A DNA stretch of 64,000 nucleotides from Saccopteryx bilineata. Lineage: Eukaryota; Chordata; Mammalia; Chiroptera; Emballonuridae. The first letter of the stretch is position 1, and the number at the start of each line of letters is the position of its first letter. The translations under genes were made by a program, and so were the position numbers. This document shows positions 10,780 to 22,734 of this stretch, piece after piece. The DNA lies in the NCBI RefSeq assembly GCF_036850765.1, contig NC_089493.1:266526534-266590533 (forward strand). The letters are read 5' to 3'. The notes beneath the pieces were generated by a model. That model saw only the letters and a list, made by a program, of their open reading frames with translations. It was not told the origin of the DNA and did no database searches.

Positions 10780-11231
10780 ATTTGAGGAGTTTATTAATTA
10801 GCAGGCTAGCTAGCTACATGGGGCACGGTCCCAATCATGTAAATCCTCTTACCGTTCTGAACCTTCCTTTATACAAAATCAAGGACTGGTTGGGGTGGGT
10901 AAGGAGGGGGCATGGTACAATAGTCAATTACTAACAAGCTTACAACATCTATCTATAGGATCTATTAAAAGGAAAAAGCATTCTTATACATCAAGACCAC
11001 AAGATAACACAGTAGTGATAATTGTTTTATATACCCGGCAAAGACATTCCCAAATCTCCTAGTGTCTACCCCCATCCCTGTTGCCACAATGAAATGTTTA
11101 GCTTAGGATAAGGAGAGAGGCTAAATGAAAATACCTTTGCTAAAAGTGTTGGGGCTAGCTTATTAGGAAACCTAATAAGCTAGTCCCCGCTTATTTAGTT
11201 TACAAGTTTTTATACATATAAAGGATTTCAA
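10780..11231. other. Intergenic, no gene seen
   Basis: AT-rich sequence without a recognisable gene or young repeat. Confidence 0.4.
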
Positions 11232-11566
11232 GCCTGACCAGGAGGTGGCGCAGTGGATAGAGTGTCGGATTGGGATGTGGAGGACCCAGGTTCAAGACCC
11301 CGAGGTCGCCAGTTTGAGCACGAGCTTATCTGGTTTGAGCAAAGCTCACCAGCTTGGACTCAAGGTCTCTGGCTTGAGCAAGGTATTACTTGGTCTGCTG
11401 AAGGCCCACGGTCAAGGCACATATGAAGAAGCAATTAATGAACAACTAAAGTGCCACAACGAAAAACTGATGATTGATGCTTCTCATCTCTCTCTGTTCC
11501 TGTCTGTCTGTCCCTATCTATCCCTCTCTCTGACCCTCTCTGTCTCTGTAAAAAAAAAAAAAAAAA
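11232..11566 (+). mobile_element. SINE group A
   Basis: Head GCCTGACCAGGAGGTGGCGC, CTCTGTCTCTGTA tail and poly-A. Flanked by AAAGGATTTCAA-type duplication. Confidence 0.9.
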
Positions 11567-11895
11567 AAAGGATTTCAAAAGGGATGATTATTAGAAAGCA
11601 TATAAAATGTTACAGAATGAAGGTTTTTCAAGCAAGGGGAGTGGCCTCGTGATCCCTTTGTCTAGAGCAGTGGTTCTCTAAGTGTGCGCCCTAGAAGATT
11701 TTCAGATGTGCCCTATGGTATTCCAGAGAAATGTGTGCCTGTTGGGGACCAAAAAATCAACAGGGTTTTTAAAGTTTAGATTTTTGGTGGACAGAGGTGT
11801 GGGGAATTGGCTGTAAGCTGACAGTCTGCCCAACCCCCCACCTCACTTAACTGATTAAGTTGCAAAAGGCTGTTAAGCTGTGGTGCTGGATTGTT

Positions 11896-12227
11896 AAAGC
11901 TTTTATTTTAAAAGCATTTTAATTAAATTAATTAATTAATTTTTTGACAGAGAGAGAGAGAGACAAGAAGGAAAAGAGATGGGAAGCATCAATTCTTCAT
12001 TGCAGCACCTTAGTTATTCATTGATTGCTTTCTCATATGTGCCTTGACCGGGGGGCTACAGCAGACTGAGTGACCCCTTGCTCGAGCCAGCGACCTTGGG
12101 CTCAAGCTGGAGAGCCTTGCTCAAACCTGATGAGCCCGCGCTCAAGCTGGCGACCTCAGTGTCTCGAACCTAGGTCCTCTGCATCCCAGTCTGACACTCT
12201 ATCCAGTGCACCACCGCCCAGTCAGGT
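11896..12227 (-). mobile_element. SINE group A inside the hAT
   Basis: Reverse copy with a 17-bp duplication, TGTGGTGCTGGATTGTT, at 11879 and 12228. Confidence 0.9.
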
Positions 12228-12322
12228 TGTGGTGCTGGATTGTTTACACTACCCCCTATGTTCCCTGGAAAGACTGGAGGCAAGTTTCTTCCATCCTTTG
12301 TTTGGTGTAAAATTAAGATGAT

Positions 12323-12634
12323 ATGTATGGTGGGGGTTTTGGATTGATGATTAAACATAAGGAATTGTCTCTTGAAGCCTTTCGGATTTCTATAAAAGAA
12401 GAATATATGGTAATATCTAAAAAAGCTTTGAACATTTTACTACAATTTTCAACATCCTATTTATGTGAATTAGGATTTTCTACCCTCAACATAATTAAGA
12501 GTAAAAAGAGAGGAATTCTTCAATGTATTGACAAGGAAATGAGAGTTTGCCTTTCAAATATATGCCCAAACATTGAAGAAATCGCTAGGACACATCAGGC
12601 TAATATTTCTCATAGAAGAATAAAAAAAACTTAA
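12323..12634 (+). pseudogene. hAT transposase C-terminal (dimerisation) domain remnant
   Basis: An open frame of about 100 codons carries the hAT C-terminal dimerisation domain. Key phrases are SIKEEYMVISKKALNILLQF, the CELGFSTL motif, IKSKKR, and LSNICPNIEEIARTHQ near the end. The stop lies at the usual place shortly after this block. The catalytic DDE part and the BED zinc finger upstream are missing, so it cannot act as a transposase. The frame has no stop despite age. It could be a relic of a domesticated relative, but its position inside matching inverted repeats makes a plain transposon relic likelier. Confidence 0.8.
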
Positions 12635-12841
12635 CACATTCGCAACGGGACCTGGTGAATTCACTAAATCTTACTAAGAATATATCTATATATATAAAAA
12701 GATAACTTCTTTGTCATTTTTTATTTTTTAACCCCTCTTTTTTTACGAATTCTAAAAAGCATAACTCAAAAAATGTAACATAAAAAAATTTTTTTTAAAG
12801 AAGGGGGAGAGGAGGAGGAGAGGAGCAGATGGTCGATTCTT

Positions 12842-13182
12842 AATAAATTTATTATTATTATTATTATAGAGACAGAGAGAGGGATAGATAGGGACAGATA
12901 GACAGGAACGGAGAGAGATGAGAAGCATCAATCATTAGTTTTTTGTTGCGATACCTTAGTTGTTCATTGATTGCTTTCTCATATGTGCCTTGACCGTGGG
13001 CCTTCAGCAGACCGAGTAACTCCCTGCTTGAGCCAGCGACCTTGGGTCCCAGCTGGTGAGCTTTGCTCAAACCAGATGAGCCCGCGCTCAAGCTGGCGAT
13101 ACTGGCGACCTCGGGGTCTCGAACCTGGGTCCTCCGCATCCTAGTCCGATGCTCTATCCACTGCGCCATCACCCAGTCAGGC
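12842..13182 (-). mobile_element. SINE group A inside the hAT
   Basis: Reverse copy with an ATT-repeat tail and head end CACCCAGTCAGGC. Confidence 0.88.
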
Positions 13183-13389
13183 CATAAAAATGTTTTTTAA
13201 TGTCAGAATAAATTTAATTTTGTCGTATTTATTTTGTTTAATTACCATAAAAGCATGCTTGGACTTTATATTTTTTTCTTTAATATTTGACTTATTTAAC
13301 ATATTTCTCAGAAATTTGTATATAGTGCGCCTACAATTATTTGTAGGATTTTAATTGTGCCCTGACTTCAAAATGTTTGAGAACCACTG

Positions 13390-14230
13390 AGTTAGGCTAT
13401 CGTGGCAATTATTAGGAGGGCTAAATGAGTTAATATATGTAAAACGTTGAGACCAGTGCCATGGAAGAGTGGGGGGTGGGCAGTGTTTTGGATCTTTATG
13501 TCAGTTATTTGGGGTGGCAATAATTGGCGGTGCTGAGAGCTGGACGAGTTCCTCTTGTCCTTAGTGGCCACCTTCATCAATCATCTGGCACAATTTGGGC
13601 AGAGGTTTCTCATGGATGCTTTGCAAACATTTTGCCTTTCATTTGTTGCACACATTAATATTCGAGGAGGAAAGACAGTGTGTTGGTGTCATGGGCTTCT
13701 GGAGAGGGCAGGTGACTGTCTGCAGCTTCTCAGTTACAGGGTCAAGGTCAAGTTCCTCACTCTGCCCCGATGACTTTCTAGACTCATCTTTCACTACTGA
13801 CCCTCTGCAGGCCCCTCATTGGCCAACTAAATAACTTTCTGCCAGGGGTTTGCACATGCTGTCTCCTCTTCCAGAAGACTCACTCCTCCCCCACCACACT
13901 GATTCCAGCTTCTCCACCACGTAGCTACTTGGATGTACTTCCAACAGGCTCCCTCCTCCCCTGCCACCAGGGGGCTCCCACAGCCTCTGGTCCCTCACTT
14001 TCTCAGAGGTTCTGTCCCCTTGGCCTCAGGCCCTCGGTGTCTATTTCAGCTTCTCTGTGGGTTGGGAGTGCCTTGCGTGAGGGGTTTGTTTGAATTTGAT
14101 TTGGGGACTCCAGCATCAGTGGGCACAAGGCCTGGTACAGAGCAGACAGGGTATTCAAGGCCCTGCCTGAGCTGCTCCTAGCTTACATCTCATCTCCTGT
14201 TGTTACCTGCACCCCACTGAACACAAAGCT
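13390..14230. other. Intergenic with MIR/L2-like fossils
   Basis: The sequence next to the hAT (GGGCTAAATGAGTTAATATATG) resembles MIR, and 13760-13900 resembles an L2 3' end. No exon pattern seen. Confidence 0.45.
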
Positions 14231-14620
14231 CAGGCAGGAAGCTAGCTATGGGATGTGGTGGTTAAGGACGGAAGTGCCTGGTTCAGATTCTGGGACTACC
14301 ATCCTAGTTGTGTAACTGGATGAGTTACATTTCCTCACCCATAAGATAGAGGTAATAATAGTATAGTCCTGATAAGGTTAGAGCAGTCGACCTCCAGGGG
14401 ACTATTGACAGAGACAATTTTGGTTGTCACTGCTGGGTTGGGAGGTACTGGCATCCAGGAGGTAGAGGCTAGGAATGTTACCACATCTCTAACACGCAGG
14501 GCCGCCCCCATAGCAAAGAACCTCAAAATGTCAGTGCTAAGGTTGAGTGCTTGGACCTCTTGGGCCATAGTAAGTGCTCTGTAGATGTTAGTTACCATTA
14601 CCACCGCTACTTAAGCACAC
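14230..14620 (+). repeat. MIR interrupted by a MER5A-type element
   Basis: MIR phrases occur at 14230-14380 (TGTGTAACTGGATGAGTTACATT, split by changes, then CTCACCCATAAGATAGAGGTAA) and resume after the insert (TAGTAAGTGCT near 14568). Confidence 0.65.
14383..14555 (+). mobile_element. MER5A-type hAT MITE
   Basis: It carries the MER5A signature: TTTTGGTTGTCACTGCTGGG, GGTACTGGCATCCAG, GTAGAGGC, then CAAAATGTCAGTGCTAAGGTTGAG. It lies inside a MIR, so it is the younger of the two. Confidence 0.7.
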
Positions 14621-15025
14621 CTAGCTCTCTGGCACCTCCATCTCTCTGCCCAAATGGCCTTCATCCACTTGGCGTGGGGGATGGATACCTACTCACCCTT
14701 CAGGACCTAGCCAGAAAACTCCTCTTTGGGGAAGCCTTCCCTGACGTCTCCCACCCTTGTCCCCCAAGATATCCTCAACCTGGAGGTGGAAAGAGGGCAC
14801 CCACACATGTAAGCCAGGGAACGAATTGAGGCTCTTACACCTGAATGACTTTGGGCAGGTGATTTCTCTCTGTGCCTCTGTACCCTTATCTATGAGATCA
14901 AAAGGTAGCTTTGAAGATGAAATGAGCCAGCACTGGGCAAATGTTTGATTAATATCAGAACTCCTTTTGTATTATTAGTCAATGAAACCTAAAAGCTTAG
15001 TGTTTGGTTCATATTAGGGGAAATC
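14620..15025. repeat. Unique sequence with a MIR fragment at 14830-14950
   Basis: MIR phrases: ACTTTGGGCAGGTGATTTCTC, then CCTTATCTATGAGATCAAAAGG. Upstream, 14640-14760 resembles an L2 end (CCTTCCCTGACGTCTCCC). Confidence 0.55.
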
Positions 15026-15041
15026 GCTAAATAATGTTTTT

Positions 15042-15370
15042 TTTTTTTTTTTTTTTAACAGAGACAGAGAGAGGGATAGAAGGGACAGAGAGACAGGAAC
15101 GGAGAGGTGAGAAGCATCAATTATTAGTTTTTCGTTGCGCGTTGCAACACCTTAATTGTTCATTGATTGCTTTCTCATATGTGCCTTGACCGCGGGCCTT
15201 CAGCAGACCAAGTAACCCCTTGCTCGAGCCAGAGACCTTGGGCTCAAGCTGGTGAGCTTTTGCTCAAACCAGATGAGCCCTTGCTCAAGCTGGGGACCTT
15301 GGTGTCTCGAACCTGGGTCTTCCACATCCCAGTCCGACACTCTATCCACTGCACCACCGCCTGGTCAGGC
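15042..15370 (-). mobile_element. SINE group A
   Basis: Reverse copy with an 18-base T tail. Duplication CTAAATAATGTTTTT on both sides. Confidence 0.9.
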
Positions 15371-15399
15371 TAAATAATGTTTTTAAATAAGATTTTCTA

Positions 15400-15890
15400 T
15401 GGAAAGAATAGGAACTAGCAAAATTATCACCAAGAGACTTAAGAAAAAAATGATGTTATGTGCTATTTATGTGAGACCCACATGTGCCAACTAAAGATTC
15501 AGAAAGTGGGAATGTAAAAGAGTGGGAAAAGATTACCAGGACAATAACCCAAAGAAATCCAAGTTTCACTACATTAACCACAAAAAAAAATAGATTCTGG
15601 GTCAAAAAGCACTATCAGAAGTGACCTGGATGACAAAACAATTTTAAACTTGGACACACCTAACAAAATAGTCTCAAAACTAAAGTTAACAGGATAACAA
15701 GAAGTTGACACATTCTTGTCACAGCATTGTGAAATTTTAATATAACACAATTAATAAGAAAAAAACTATAAAGCTATGGAAAATTTGAACCAGGCCACCA
15801 ACAAGCTTGAACTAATGGACAGGAATGGAACCCTGTACCCCATGATTTGAGAATACAGTTTTTCTCAGGCACACGTGGAATCTGTACAGA
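15400..15890 (+). repeat. Old L1 ORF2 fragment (probable)
   Basis: Matches in style the ORF2 region of old mammalian L1s: phrases such as AAACTTGGACACACCTAACA, GAAGTTGACACATTC and CAGGCACACGTGGAA. Frames are destroyed. Confidence 0.5.
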
Positions 15891-16013
15891 TGTCCTAGGT
15901 ATAGCTCTTCAATATGGTGCCCACGGCCACAAGTAACTAATGAGCATTTGCACCGTGGCTAGTCAGAATTGAGCTGTGCTGTAAATGCAAAATACATACC
16001 AAAGTAGATTTTA

Positions 16014-16367
16014 TTTTATTTTTTTTCATTTTTCTGAAGCTGGAAATAGGGAGAGACAGTCAGACAGACTCCCGCATGCGCCCGACCGGGATCCACCCGG
16101 CACACCCACCAGGGGCGACGTTCTGCCCACCAGGGGGCGGTGCTCTGCCCATCCTGGGCGTCGCCATGTTGCGACCAGAGCCACTCTAGCGCCTGAGGCA
16201 GAGGCCACAGAGCCATCCCCAGCGCCGGGGCCATCTTTGCTCCAATGGAGCCTTGGCTGCGGGAGGGGAAGAGAGAGACAGAGAGGAAAGTGTGGCGGAG
16301 GGGTGGAGAAGCAAATGGGCGCTTCTCCTGTGTGCCCTGGCCGGGAATCGAACCCGGGTCCTCCGCA
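16014..16367 (-). mobile_element. SINE group C, 5'-truncated
   Basis: Reverse copy starting with the TTTTTCTGAAGCTGGAAA end and stopping after the B box (GGAATCGAACCCGGGTCC). The last 40 or so bases of the head are missing. Confidence 0.88.
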
Positions 16368-16370
16368 CAC

Positions 16371-17627
16371 TAGAAGATTTTATTTTTTAATTACCTTAGA
16401 CTTAGAGAATATTGCACACCAATTTTAATGGAGATCATTAATTTTTACCTGGATATTTTATACAGTGTAACTTGAAAAATGTGTCCCTGAAAACATTCCA
16501 GCTAACTTAAAAAAAAATTAGCTTCACTAAGTTATATAATGCTTTGGTTCTGAATATGGAACATCCTGACATGAGCCAAGCTTTACCTTAACTAAAGTGA
16601 GTAAAAGAGAAATCCACGCCGTGCAGGGAGTGCTGTGTACATGCCCCACTCAGAAGACTTCTGTTTTTTTAGATGAAACCGGTTCTGTATCCTGAAATAT
16701 GTGTCTTATCTTCCCAAAGTCAGGAAGTTTAGAGATAGACTTAGAGCAGAAACACAAACTGATCTGGGACATGTATTTCTGAGCCTAACAGATCCAGCCA
16801 GAAGATAGTTTCCTGATGGAGAAAGTAGGTTATTTGTATTTAAAGAAGAAACTCTAATTAGAGTTTATTTGGAAAAAGGGGTTTCTCAATGGGATTTCAA
16901 GACCTTCCCTTTGGCCTGTGTGTGACGTGTTTTCTGGAGAGTGTGGGCCTTGGAGAGTGTGTGACTTAGGTCAGCCAAAGAGCCCTTCTGCCGCGACCTC
17001 TCTCTTTTTGTTGAAAAGAGGGACCTGATAAACCTAGGCTGAGGCGGAGAGAGCGCTTGGCATTGACTCCATCTAACCACTGATTCTTCAGTCTGACTCA
17101 GACAACAGAGCTGGGGCAGGACGTGTGTTAGGAATCTGACGAGGAGGAAGTGGGAGCAGGGAGTCCAGGCCCCTTAGGGGAGACCCTCCTGGATATCCCA
17201 GACTACAGCCAGCTCCTAAGGGACATACAAACATACTGTGGCAGCCAGACAGAGCTTGCTTTCTACAAATAAAAATACAAATTATTTTTATTAAACAAAA
17301 CAGTACCATTATCCCTGCACACTCTACTAATTTGAATCATGGAACATGCACGAGAGTTGCTGTTAGTTTAGGACATCAGAATTTTTGTTTTTGAAATCTT
17401 ATGTAACTTTGGGAAACAAAAATATATACAATTGATTGTATTATACTTGTTTCACCTTTCAACAGTAGTGAAATAGTCTTTTTCTTTTTTATAGGTGGTA
17501 ACAAGAATACATCCTTATGTTTACATACCTAGTCACGTGATTATGCTACCAGATGATTTTAAACAAATTTTAGTTTATAATTAAAATTTCACTATCAAGA
17601 ACCTGAAATATGGTAGCACTGTGTCTT
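16371..17627. other. Intergenic, no gene seen
   Basis: AT-rich unique sequence. No recognisable exon, RNA gene or young repeat. Confidence 0.45.
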
Positions 17628-17978
17628 TTTTATTTTTATTTATTTATTTATTTATTATTTATTTATTTTTACAGAGACAGAGAGAGAGTCAGAGAGAGGG
17701 ATAGACAGGGACAGACAGGAACGGAGAGATGAGAAGCATCGATCATCAGTTTTTTGTTGCGACACCTTAGTTGTTCATTGATTGCTTTCTCATATGTGCC
17801 TTGACCGTGGGGCTACAGCAGACCAAGTAACCCCTTGCTCAAGCCAGCGCCTTGGGTCCAAGCTGGTGAGCTTTTGCTCAAACCAGATGAGCCTGCGCTC
17901 AAGCTGGCGACCTTGGGGTCTCAAACTTGGGTCCTCTGCATCCGACGCTCTATCCACTGCGCCACCGCCTGGTCAGGC
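17628..17978 (-). mobile_element. SINE group A
   Basis: Reverse copy with a 16-bp duplication, GGTAGCACTGTGTCTT, at 17612 and 17979. Confidence 0.92.
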
Positions 17979-17994
17979 GGTAGCACTGTGTCTT

Positions 17995-19369
17995 AACTGA
18001 TAATCCTTATAATTGCGATAAGAATTACAAAATGAGGAACAAGGAAACTCATCTGTTGAAAAATGCAAAACTCTCAGGCTCTAAAATGCCTCTGTCATGT
18101 TTCCTGTGGAATCAGAGGGGACATTTTTATTGGGCTCTCCAGGGGACAGCACACCTTCCATAGAGCAGCCTTTCCTGTCCCAGTGCAAGGAGAAGGGTCT
18201 GGAAATGAGAGTGTGGGTGTCCTCACACTGTCGCGTGTCACCAACCCACTCACTAGCCGACTCCCGTGGCTGGCCAGTTGGCATGACTCGATGAGGTCCA
18301 CGCTGCTGCCATTCATACCTGGGAAACAAATTATAATGACCCTTGCTATTTTCAGCCCAGCAAACACATCGATAAATTGCTGCTTGGCCGACTCTTACCA
18401 GGATATTTAATAGACTGGTCTTGGTGCCCAAATGACAGCACCAAATCCAACCAAAAATTCCTTCGCATTTTGCTTAGAGGAGGGGTGTCTGGATCTAGAA
18501 GTGCCGCTCATACACCTGGGCGATGTTTTCTGAAGCATCTCTCCTTTGTAAGCTGCCTTTCTAGCTGGAAAGCTGGAAGAAATTCTACCAGCAGGTAGTT
18601 CTTCCACAAGCCTGTCCCAAACAGAATTTGCTACTGAAATTGGATTCTTGTTTCCTCGGTGCTTCAAACTTCAAGGATTTTCTATCCCTGATCACATTCT
18701 GTCCGGCCCCACATTTGAAATTGGATCCTGAGTCTGCTTGTGCAATGAGATCATTTTCTGGTTCATCTAAAAATATGTTCACCTATTTAGTGAAAAGGAC
18801 ACCAGCCTGTATGTAACTTTTTAGTGCCTTTTATAAGCTCCCTTAGTCATTGATTCGTATTCTTCACCTTTGGCTTCAGAAAGATCACTGGGACCAGCAT
18901 GGACCAGCACAAATCCTACTCACTTCTGTTCAGGGGACCCATTTGCTTAAAGGTGTCCCCTGATGTGAGCCTGGAGAGAGTTTCTGAACCCAACCCCCTC
19001 TCTGCCATCTTCCTCAAGTTTTCCAGTTTTCACTGTAAATATTGCACCTTCTCTCCAAGCATAAATTCAAAACAGGATTCATCATGCACCGGCAGAAGTC
19101 CATGAAGACCAGGAGAAGGTCCCAGGAATCATTCTTCAGCTGCAACCACAGGAAAACCTTCAGAGTCCATGAATTAGTCCTTATCTTTAATGCATCTTTG
19201 GGAAATCAGGAATTAAGAACTCTCCCTGGTCCTTCAGGAGCAATGCTGGAGAGAGAGTGGGGAACAGAGAGAGAAAGAGAGAGAGAGAAGGGGAGAGAGA
19301 GACAGAAGAACAGAGATAGTCTTTCCCTCCAGGTCATTCTCCATTTGTAAAGAACATCACATTGCCTGT
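17995..19369. other. Intergenic, no gene seen
   Basis: Unique sequence. Frames of 60-116 codons are open on both strands near 18060-18670, but nothing resembles a known family. A GA-rich simple repeat lies at 19246-19310. Confidence 0.45.
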
Positions 19370-20075
19370 AGAGCAGTTTCTCAATCTCAGAACTGTTGAT
19401 ATCCTTTGGTTTGATAGGGTGTGGGTAGGGCTGTCATGGATACTGTAGGATATTCAACATCATTGCTGGCCTCTACCCACCAGATGCCAGCAACACTACC
19501 TCGCCCCGCCCCCCACCAGTGTGACAATCAAAAATGTTTTTTGTTTTTTTTTTAATTTTTCTGAAGCTGGAAACGGGGAGAGACAGACAGACTCCCGCAT
19601 GCGCCCGACCGGGATCCACCCGGCTATTTTTTTTTTTTTTTTTTTCTTAAATGAGAAGCAGGGAGGCAGAGAGCAGAGTCCTGCATGCCCCATGACCGGG
19701 ATCAACCAGCAAGCCTCCTACTGGGTGACGCTCTGCCTGGGGCATTGCTGCGTTGCTCAGCAACGGAGCTGTTTTAGCACTTGAGGCAAGGCCATGGAAC
19801 CATCCTCAGTGCTCAGGGCCATCTTGCTCCAGTGGAGCCATGGCTGTGGGAGAAGAAGAAAGTGATAGAGATAGAGAAGGGAGAGGAGGAAGGGTGGAGA
19901 AGCAGATGATCACTTCTCCGGTGTGCCCTGACCGGGAATCAAACCTGGGACATCCACACACCAGGCTGATGACTTACCACTGAGTTAACCAGCCAGGGCC
20001 AAATATGTTTAGACATTGGCAGATGTCCTGGTGGGTGGGGGTGTGGGGAAATCCTTCCCTGTTGAGAACCACCGC
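19370..20075 (+). repeat. MER5-type hAT MITE split by a SINE
   Basis: The left part (19370-19537) reads CAGTTTCTCAATCTCAG ... GGCCTCTACCCACCAGATGCCAG. The right part (20001-20070) ends CCTGTTGAGAACCACC. The halves join across the SINE insertion. Confidence 0.65.
19538..20000 (-). mobile_element. SINE group C, older copy with a second partial copy at its tail
   Basis: A short young group C 3' end (19552-19624, TCTGAAGCTGGAAACGGGGAG to CCACCCGGC) abuts a T run and then a diverged full group C copy ending AACCAGCCAGGGCC. Flanks AAAAATGTTT and AAATATGTTT suggest the older copy's target duplication. Confidence 0.75.
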
Positions 20076-20300
20076 CCTGGAGTAATCTTTTAAATAAGTG
20101 GGTCAGATCGCATCACTTGGAGTTTCTCACTGTGACTTGGATGACCATTTCTGATCTAGTGACCTCTTTTCTTACCACTCTTTCCAATATTCCCTTCATT
20201 CTCACCTCAGGGCCTTTACACTTGCTATGTCTTCTCTGCCAGAAACATTTCCCACAGCTGCCTCCTTATCCTCCAGGGCGCTGTTTAAATGTTAACTCCG
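20076..20300 (-). repeat. Ancient L2 fragment (probable)
   Basis: L2-like text: CTCACCTCAGGGCCTTTACAC, then CCTTATCCTCCAGGGC and GTTTAAATGTTAACTCC. Confidence 0.5.
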
Positions 20301-20469
20301 TAAACATCCTAGAAGAAATAGCACACCCACATTTTTTTGCTATTTACTTCTTTCCCTTTTCTACCCTCTTTGTTTGCAGATTTTTATCATTGTCTGAAAT
20401 TATCTATTTTCTTGCCTGTCTTCTCTACCAGAAGGTAGCTTTCATGGGATCAGAGGTTGCTGTTTTTTT

Positions 20470-20645
20470 TTTTTTTTTTTAATTAGTTTAGAGAGAGGAA
20501 GGGAAAGAGAGAAACATCAATTTGTTCTTCCACTTAGTTATGCATTCATTGGTTGATTCTTGTGTGGGCCCTGACTGGGGATTAGACCTTCAACTCTGGC
20601 ATATTGGGGCAACACTCTAACCAACTGAGCTACCCAGTCAGGGCC
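20470..20645 (-). mobile_element. SINE group D (VES-like)
   Basis: Reverse copy: AAACATCAATTTGTTCTTCCAC, then GGGCCCTGACTGGGGATTAG and head end CTACCCAGTCAGGGCC. Confidence 0.8.
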
Positions 20646-20772
20646 AGGGCAGAGGTTTTTGTCGATTTTGTCCCTGGCTGTTTTCTTGGTTAACACCATA
20701 ATGCCTGGTACAAAGTGGGTGCTTAGTAACGGTAGATGAGTAAATATAGATGAGTTAAAATTATGGGTGATG

Positions 20773-21374
20773 ATTATGGAAGAAAGTATGGTGGTTCCTC
20801 AAAAAACTGAAAATAGAACTACCTTATGACCCAGCAATCCCTCTACTGGGTATATATCCCCAAAACTCAGAAACATTGATACGTAAACACACATGCAGCC
20901 CCATGTTTATTGCAGCATTGTTCACAGTGGCCAGGACATGGAAACAACCAAAAAGCCCATCAATAGATGACTGGATAAAGAAGATGTGGCACATATACAC
21001 TATGGAATACTACTCAGCCATAAGAAATGATGACATCGGAACATTTACAGCAAAATGGTGGGATCTTGATAACATGATACGAAGCGAAATAAGTAAATCA
21101 GAAAAAAACAGGAACTGTATTATTCCATACGTAGGTGGGACATAATAGTGAAACTAAGAGACATTGATAAGAGTGTGGTGGTTACGGGGGGGAGGGGGGA
21201 ATGGGAGAGGGATAGGGGGTGGGAGGGGCACAAAGAAAACAAGATAGAAGGTGACAGAGGACAATCTGACTTTGGGTGGTGGGTATGCAACATAATTGAA
21301 CGACAAGATAACCTGGACTTGTTATCTTTGAATATATGTATCCTGATTTATTGATGTCACCCCATTAAAAAAAT

Positions 21375-21401
<27 letters not shown>
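20773..21401 (+). mobile_element. LINE-1 3' fragment, 5'-truncated
   Basis: A plus-strand L1 insert with the ORF2 C-terminus (frame 20876-21145, ending IIPYVGG), a G-rich 3' UTR and a poly-A tail. Target duplication AAAATTATGGGTGATG at 20757 and 21402. It belongs to the same young family as the two large L1s. Confidence 0.92.
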
Positions 21402-21405
<4 letters not shown>

Positions 21406-21417
21406 TTATGGGTGATG

Positions 21418-21542
21418 GCCTGACCTGTGGTGGCGCAGTGGATAAAGCGTCGACCTGGAAATGCTGAGGTTGCCAGTTCAAAACCCTGGGCTTGCCTGGT
21501 CAAGGCACATATGGGAGTTGATGCTTCCTGCTCCTCCCTCCC

Positions 21543-21585
<43 letters not shown>

Positions 21586-21614
21586 CTCTCAAAATTAATT
21601 AAAAAAATAAAAAA
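21418..21614 (+). mobile_element. SINE group B at the L1 tail
   Basis: It inserted directly behind the L1's right-hand duplication, producing a third copy (AAATTATAGGTGATG at 21615). It has a long CT repeat before the A tail. Confidence 0.92.
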
Positions 21615-21875
21615 AAATTATAGGTGATGATGGAACCCAGCGATGGGTCATGCCAGAGATCTACCCTCTCAGGGCTCCCCAGCTGGTAAGGAAGAAAAGC
21701 TGGACACAGATCATTCCAGTTCTAGTGACCAGAGCTGTGACGGCAAAGATACCTGGGACCAGGAGAGCTCAAACAGAGGAGATGAGGGTAAAGGACCTGG
21801 AGGAGACTAGAAGCACTCGTGAAGGCTCTTGAAGGATGAGTAGGAGTTTGTCATGTGCAGAACAACATCTATCTT

Positions 21876-21949
21876 CATTCATTCATCCGTTCGTTTGTCC
21901 ATCCATCCATCCATCCATCCATCCATCCATCCATCCATTCATCCATTTC
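21876..21949. repeat. (CCAT)n microsatellite
   Basis: Tetranucleotide tract, nearly perfect from 21899 to 21939. Confidence 0.95.
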
Positions 21950-22417
21950 CTGGGGCCTCCTGTGCTGGGAAATGCTGGGGACCCAGAGATGAGTAAATCC
22001 AGAACTCTCATTCCTTCAAGCCTGACAGGGGAGGTTGACAGGTACAGGCACAATCCAGGATGATCAGAGTATGCTGAAGGGAGATACTGAGGCTGTGGAA
22101 GCCACTAGGGGCAACTTAGTGCTTGTGGCAAGGAAGGGAAGGGCATCCAGAACGAGAAGGAGGTCCCTTCTGTGCAAAAGGCTGGAGATATGAGAGAATC
22201 TGGCCCATTCCTGGAGTAATGCTGAGTTTGTGAAACACTGTGACCTGAGCACATTGCATGTCCTAGCACAATGAGCCTGACCTAGTGATAAGCCCTATTT
22301 TACAGACAAGGACATCAAGCTTTAGAGAGAGATTGAATTGCTTTCCCAAGGGAGCCTGGCTGGTGTTCAGTATGACCAGTGTTGAACCAGGCTGATAAGA
22401 TGAGGATGGAGATGTGT
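21950..22417. other. Intergenic, no gene seen
   Basis: 22260-22350 resembles MIR or L2 (TATTTTACAGACAAGGACATC then TTGCTTTCCCAAGG). Otherwise unique. Confidence 0.45.
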
Positions 22418-22433
22418 AGAAGGCTGGTTCTTT

Positions 22434-22734
22434 TTTTTTGTTTGTTTGTTTTGTTTTTGTTTTTTACAGAGAGTCAGAGAGAGGGATAGACAGGAACAGA
22501 GAGATGAGAAGCATCAATCATTAGTTTTTCATTGCGCAATGCAACACCTTAATTGTTCATTGATTGCTTTCTCATACATGCCCCTTGCTGGAGCCAGTGA
22601 CCTTGGGCTCAAGCTGGTGAGCTTTTGCTCAAACCAGATGAGCCCGTGCTCAAGCTGGCGACCTCGGGTCTCGAACCTGGGTCTTCCACATCCCAGTCTA
22701 ACGCTCTATCCACTGCGCCACCGCCCAGTCAGGC
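22434..22734 (-). mobile_element. SINE group A
   Basis: Reverse copy lacking part of the middle. Duplication AGAAGGCTGGTTCTTT at 22418 and 22735. Confidence 0.92.

Larger units (their letters stand above)
11668..13389 (+). mobile_element. Charlie-type hAT transposon, internally decayed
   Basis: The ends are inverted repeats: CAGTGGTTCTCTAAGTGTG on the left and its partner ending TTTGAGAACCACTG on the right. The left flank GTCTAGAG fits the hAT target preference nTCTAGAn. The right flank AGTTAGGC no longer matches, so the insertion is old. The element keeps the C-terminal part of a transposase (12323-12634) and was itself hit by two group A SINEs (11896-12227 and 12842-13182). Confidence 0.82.

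Noticed and set aside
18063..18670. Overlapping frames of 86-116 codons on both strands
   Set aside because: No resemblance to any family and no codon bias visible; treated as chance.
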